This document shows positions 61,479-64,000 of a stretch of DNA of 64,000 bases, piece by piece; positions within the stretch are counted from its first letter, which is position 1; every line of letters starts with the position of its first letter. The position numbers and the translations under genes are program-made. The stretch comes from CAVYTF01 sp963771435. Lineage in GTDB: Bacteria > Bacteroidota > Bacteroidia > Chitinophagales > Chitinophagaceae. The notes under the pieces are model-generated. The model did not search any database and was not told where the DNA came from. It saw nothing but the letters and a program-made list of their open reading frames with translations. The stretch is from assembly GCA_963771435.1 (NCBI GenBank), contig CAVYTF010000005.1, positions 36,514 through 100,513 on the forward strand, written 5' to 3'.

Positions 61479-62543
61479 CTAACTCTGCTTGGCCATCTTT
61501 TCCGCATTTTCTGCTACCTGCAAAGCTTCAATAAAGTCTTCGATCTCTCCGTTTATTACCGCAGGTAAATTATAAGATGTTAACCCAATTCGGTGGTCAG
61601 TAACCCTACCCTGGGGCCAGTTATAGGTTCTTATTTTGGCACTCCTGTCTCCTGTACTTACCAATGTTTTTCTATGCCTTGATATTTCCTCCTCATGCTT
61701 GCGCACTTCTTCTTCATAGAGTTTTGTCCGCAGCATGGTCATTGCCTTTTCTCTGTTACCAAGCTGGCTTCTTTCAGTCTGGCAAACCACCACCACCCCT
61801 GTAGGAATATGCGTCAGCAACACTTTTGTTTCTACTTTATTCACGTTCTGTCCACCTGCGCCACCGCTTCTTGCCGTTTCCATTTTCACATCGGCAGGGT
61901 TCAATTCAAAGTCCACCTCTTCAGCTTCAGGCATCACTGCAACCGTTGCTGCCGATGTATGCACCCTTCCCTGCGTTTCTGTATCAGGCACGCGCTGCAC
62001 CCGGTGCACACCGCTTTCAAATTTCAACGTACCATACACATCCTCGCCTTGAATTTCAACGATTGCTTCTTTATATCCGCCAACAGTTCCCTCGCTTTCG
62101 CTTACCAGCGCAGTCTTCCATCCTTTTTTAGAGGCATAACGCAGGTACATATTCAACAAGTCCCCCGCAAATAAACTCGCCTCATCTCCACCGGTTCCCG
62201 CGCGTATTTCAAGAACCGCATTTTTATCATCCTGCGGATCTTTAGGTATCAGCAATTTGGTCAGTTCTTTTTCAAGCGCATCTTTCTTTTCTTCCAGTTC
62301 CGGCAGCTCCATTTTTGCCAGTTCCCGCATATCCTCATCATTCCCGTTCAGGCTTTCCTTTGCAAAATCATAGTCAGACAGCACTCTTTTATATTCCTCA
62401 AAAGGCTGCATGATCCTTTCAAGCTGTTTATATTCCTTGCTGTATTGCTGAAATTCTTTTTGTTTATTGATTATTTCAGGGTTGGTCAGCGCCATGCCTA
62501 CCTGTTCAAACCTTGCTTTTATTGCTTCTAACTGTTCGGTCAT
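61479..62543 (-). CDS. prfA: Peptide chain release factor 1
   Basis: This 354-aa class I release factor terminates translation at UAA and UAG. The catalytic GGQ is in RSGGAGGQNVNKVET near residue 230. The stop-codon recognition region RVQRVPDTETQGRVHTSA is typical of RF1, with VPDT in place of VPAT and matching the PxT pattern. RFs of the RF2 type would have SPF instead. The C-terminus has TYNWPQGRVTDHRIGLTSYN. The start at 62543 is followed upstream by a 21-bp minisatellite in the divergent gap. Confidence 0.97.
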   Translation of the reverse strand: MTEQLEAIKARFEQVGMALTNPEIINKQKEFQQYSKEYKQLERIMQPFEEYKRVLSDYDFAKESLNGNDEDMRELAKMELPELEEKKDALEKELTKLLIPKDPQDDKNAVLEIRAGTGGDEASLFAGDLLNMYLRYASKKGWKTALVSESEGTVGGYKEAIVEIQGEDVYGTLKFESGVHRVQRVPDTETQGRVHTSAATVAVMPEAEEVDFELNPADVKMETARSGGAGGQNVNKVETKVLLTHIPTGVVVVCQTERSQLGNREKAMTMLRTKLYEEEVRKHEEEISRHRKTLVSTGDRSAKIRTYNWPQGRVTDHRIGLTSYNLPAVINGEIEDFIEALQVAENAEKMAKQS

Positions 62544-62732
62544 TTTAAAAATTTACGTTCACCTGAATTATGATAACCACAAATTTGCCCGCCATAATTC
62601 AAAGCCCGCAAATTTACATTATTTAAAATGCTGTTGAGCATCGGCAATACCTTGCAGGATGTACAAAACATCAAAAATGACCTCTTTTCTAGGTTTTTGC
62701 AGGTTTTACGTCTGAAACCCGGTTTAGACCGC

Positions 62733-62921
62733 TCTGGACTAAGCTTAGTCTGCTTAGGTCTAAATTTAAAATGGACTGGACTAAGCTTAGTCTGCCCCGG
62801 ACTAAGCTTAAAATGCGCTGGACTATTCTTAGTCCGCTCTGGACTAAGCTTAAAATGGCTTGGACTATTCTTAGTCCACGCAGGACTAAACATAAAATGG
62901 GCTGGACTATTCCAGTAAATT
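62733..62921. repeat. 21-bp minisatellite with palindromic units
   Basis: Nine consecutive 21-base units fill the region. Most contain GGACTAAGCTTAGTCTGC or GGACTAAGCTTAAAATGG; the core GACTAAGCTTAGTC is a perfect 14-base palindrome. The two unit types roughly alternate, so the real period may be 42. The array lies between the divergent starts of prfA (62543) and the amidohydrolase (63008). Frames across it on both strands translate to 7-residue repeats and are not called as genes. The remainder of 62544-63007 shows nothing else. Confidence 0.92.
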
Positions 62922-63007
62922 CCAAAAATGCGCTCTTTTTGCCATAACCTTGCCGTACTTATATGGTTTAAAAGGGTGTAAAACCATCAACCAATTAACT
63001 TTACCGC

Positions 63008-63325
63008 ATGGCTTATAATAAACTCAAGGCAGATAACATCTTCACAGGCACAGAAATGCTCATTGCTAACGAGGTATTAATTACTAATGAGGATGGGAGT
63101 ATTGAAGCTATTGTTGATGAAAAAGATGCCGGGGAAAATGTACAAACCTTCCAAGGCATCATCTCTCCCGGATTCATCAACTGCCACTGCCACCTGGAAC
63201 TCAGCCACATGAAAGACATGATTCATGAGAAAACAGGATTGGTAGATTTTGTTTTGCAGGTCCTCAAACACCGCAATTCTTCCGAAGGAACAAATAATAG
63301 CCGCAATCGAAAATGCCGAAGATGA
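63008..63325 (+). CDS. Amidohydrolase-family protein, N-terminal part (frameshifted)
   Basis: The frame starts MAYNKLKADNIFTGTEML at an ATG with TAACTTTACC just upstream. It carries the composite-domain start of amidohydrolases and the first metal-binding motif GFINCHCHLELSHMKDM. It leaves the family sequence after HRNSSE: one G fewer in GG at 63287-63288 would continue EQIIAAIENAEDEMLQNG, in the frame that stays open to the window end. Relatives are aminohydrolases of the TRZ/ATZ and aminofutalosine-deaminase type; the exact substrate is not decidable here. Confidence 0.85.
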   Translation: MAYNKLKADNIFTGTEMLIANEVLITNEDGSIEAIVDEKDAGENVQTFQGIISPGFINCHCHLELSHMKDMIHEKTGLVDFVLQVLKHRNSSEGTNNSRNRKCRR

Positions 63326-64000
63326 AATGCTGCAAAACGGCATTGTTGCCGTTGGCGACATTTGCAATACTGCCTATACATTTTCGCAAAAAGCCAAACA
63401 AAGGCTACAGTATTATAATTTCATTGAAGCAAGCGGCTTCGTTCCTCAATTTGCAGAAGCAAGATTTCAGCAGGCTTTCAATGTTTATGAGCAACTATCA
63501 ACTATCAACCACCAACCATCCGCCATTGTTCCCCACGCCCCTTATTCTGTTTCAAAAGAATTATTTCTGCTCATCAACCAATTTTCTTCAGGAAAGATCT
63601 GCACCATTCACAACCAGGAAACGCCGGAAGAAGACAGGTTTTTTGCAACTGGCGAAAGCGATTTCAAAAGGCTTTACCAGCAACTTGGCATCGATATATC
63701 ATTCCTCAAACCCACTCAAAAGACCAGTCTCCAAACTTTTCTTCCATGGCTAAAAGATGTTTCGCAATTAATTTTAGTACACAACACATTTATAACCCAA
63801 AGCGATTTGGATTTTCTTACAGTACCACCAACCACCAACCACCAACCACCAACTTTCTTCTGCCTCTGCCCAAACGCCAATCTTTACATTGAAAATACTT
63901 TGCCCCCCGTTGATTTATTAAGAAAAAACAACTGCAACATTATCCTCGGCACAGACAGCCTTGCCAGCAACCATAGCCTTAATATATTGACCGAGTTAAA
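63286..64000 (+). CDS. Amidohydrolase-family protein, remainder (frameshifted, cut by window edge)
   Basis: This frame continues the gene that starts at 63008. Metal and catalytic landmarks are VPHAPYSVSKELF, TIHNQETPEEDRFF, LVHNTFITQSDLDF, and GTDSLASNHSLNIL close to the right edge, the Asp of the last being a metal ligand. Two low-complexity insertions, STINHQPSA and PPTTNHQPPT, come from CAACCACC-type tandem repeats at 63495-63530 and 63822-63852 that have entered the coding sequence. An aminofutalosine deaminase role in menaquinone synthesis is one candidate; other deaminases fit as well. Confidence 0.83.

Noticed and set aside
62540..62918. Overlapping frames on both strands encoding 7-residue repeats
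   Set aside because: They arise because the 21-bp minisatellite has a period divisible by three; no conserved domain or consistent start.
1..64000. tRNA, rRNA or riboswitch genes
   Set aside because: No cloverleaf, rRNA-like or known riboswitch signature was recognised by eye; a tRNAscan/Infernal run would be decisive.

Overview
The window looks like a chromosomal segment of a member of the Bacteroidota, most likely order Chitinophagales. The reasons are several proteins ending in type IX secretion (Por/T9SS) sorting domains, a DUF5606 protein, TATCTTTG-like -7 promoter boxes without Shine-Dalgarno sequences, a propeller/Y_Y_Y sensor kinase paired with a LuxR-type regulator, and giant YadA-head, SprB, IPT and YVTN repeat proteins. 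The taxonomic call is inference from gene content; no rRNA or tRNA gene was seen.

Bases 1-11,100 are an accessory, defence-like region, almost all on the minus strand. A tight operon runs leftward from 6885: a PLD-nuclease/SNF2-helicase fusion, a small protein, a DUF1016 (YhcG-type PD-(D/E)XK) protein, and an Eco57I-like N6-adenine methylase cut by the window edge. To its right lie a relic of another DUF1016 gene, an HsdS stub, a frameshifted second DUF1016 gene, and two tandem paralogues of unknown family. Palindromes and a dispersed repeat family mark the junctions.

Bases 11,100-29,700 hold mostly housekeeping and carbohydrate genes: a thioredoxin-like/TPR protein, gamma-glutamyltransferase, a small membrane protein, a GH31 glucosidase, an M3 peptidase, DUF5606, a T9SS-sorted protein, an outer-membrane barrel protein, polA, psd and a GH13 lipoprotein. 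Three intergenic regions carry an identical 48-bp array of four 11-bp units.

Bases 29,700-59,630 are dominated by four giant secreted repeat proteins on the minus strand (about 2436, 1262, 1343 and 3012 aa). They are interrupted by an alcohol dehydrogenase and a two-component system on the plus strand. Two of the giant genes share an upstream element, one copy of which lies in the divergent promoter region of the sensor kinase. This suggests, without proving, that the two-component system controls these surface proteins.

Bases 60,400-64,000 contain pheS, prfA, a 21-bp minisatellite in a divergent promoter region, and a truncated amidohydrolase.

At least six genes are split by what look like single-base indels, mostly extra bases in short homopolymers, and two more have start-codon problems explained the same way. 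Assembly error is the simplest explanation and should be excluded before any of them is called a pseudogene. The strongest leads for new biology are the helicase-PLD/DUF1016/methylase operon with palindromes inserted in its nuclease gene, the tandem unknown paralogues beside it, the shared promoter element of the giant surface-protein genes, and the 48-bp and 21-bp arrays.
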